From: CAZUCU01 sp964618845
GTDB taxonomy: Bacteria; Patescibacteriota; Minisyncoccia; Phycocordibacterales; JAACPR01
Assembly: GCA_964618845.1 (NCBI GenBank)
Contig: CAZUCU010000003.1
Coordinates: forward strand, 1 to 40,520
Direction: 5' to 3'
Length of the DNA stretch: 40,520 nt
Shown: positions 40,516-40,520 of the stretch, in pieces
Numbering within the stretch: the stretch's first letter is position 1
Layout: every line of letters starts with the position of its first letter
Position numbers and translations under genes: made by a program
The notes under the pieces: model-generated
Databases searched by the model: none
What the model was told of the DNA's origin: nothing
The model's input: only the letters and a program-made list of their open reading frames with translations

Positions 40516-40520
40516 GGAAA

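Noticed and set aside
1..40520. Alternative genetic code (UGA as an amino acid)
   Set aside because: TGA ends leuS and uvrC at family-appropriate positions, and conserved tryptophans and glycines use ordinary codons.

Overview
The window is AT-rich chromosomal DNA from a bacterium with a small genome. It most resembles the Candidate Phyla Radiation (Patescibacteria, Parcubacteria-like). The evidence is compact housekeeping proteins, UvrC without a C-terminal HhH domain, a CxxC zinc-ribbon protein and a secreted protein of types I associate with these lineages, few Shine-Dalgarno sequences, and simple dispersed repeats inside and between genes. Assignment is from recall of families, not from a search. 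The standard code applies: TGA is used as a stop (leuS, uvrC).

Layout. 1-5.1 kb (- strand): leuS, a membrane protein, ychF and a membrane-anchored CAP-domain protein. 5.1-10.2 kb (-): a 784-residue secreted multidomain protein, a DUF4105 protein with a small helical partner, mltG, and a CxxC zinc-ribbon protein. 10.2-10.8 kb: tRNA-Ala(UGC), its terminator, and a second copy of the tRNA 3' end. 10.8-18.2 kb (mostly -): ddl, uvrC (interrupted by a 100-N assembly gap), a small membrane protein on +, uvrA and uvrB. 18.2-28.9 kb, mixed strands: a small unknown gene, tgt, a LOG-family gene, a PH-domain membrane protein with a tiny partner, hisS, a DEDD exonuclease, uppP, a DsbA-like protein, a DUF2779 nuclease, a YceI/VanY pair and a metallophosphoesterase. 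29-39 kb (-): a tight rpoB-rpoC-dnaG-rpoD operon. 39.1-40.5 kb (-): khpA and trmD.

The genes form ordinary functional groups: nucleotide excision repair (uvrABC), peptidoglycan synthesis and remodelling (ddl, uppP, mltG, VanY), tRNA charging and modification (leuS, hisS, tgt, trmD), transcription and replication priming, and several cell-envelope proteins.

The most unusual signals are not new genes. (1) Repeat or palindrome sequences sit in frame inside uvrA (three places), uvrC, uppP, trmD and tgt, each apparently in a loop or linker. (2) An extended -10 promoter (TGn plus a TATAAT-like box) lies 6-10 bases before the start codon of many genes, implying leaderless mRNAs as a common mode. 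(3) There are several unexplained palindromes or elements: an att-like duplication of the tRNA-Ala 3' end, an element with 19-bp terminal inverted repeats upstream of the rpoB promoter, a triple palindrome that supplies the uvrB stop codon, and a GC-richer possible RNA near 29.0 kb.
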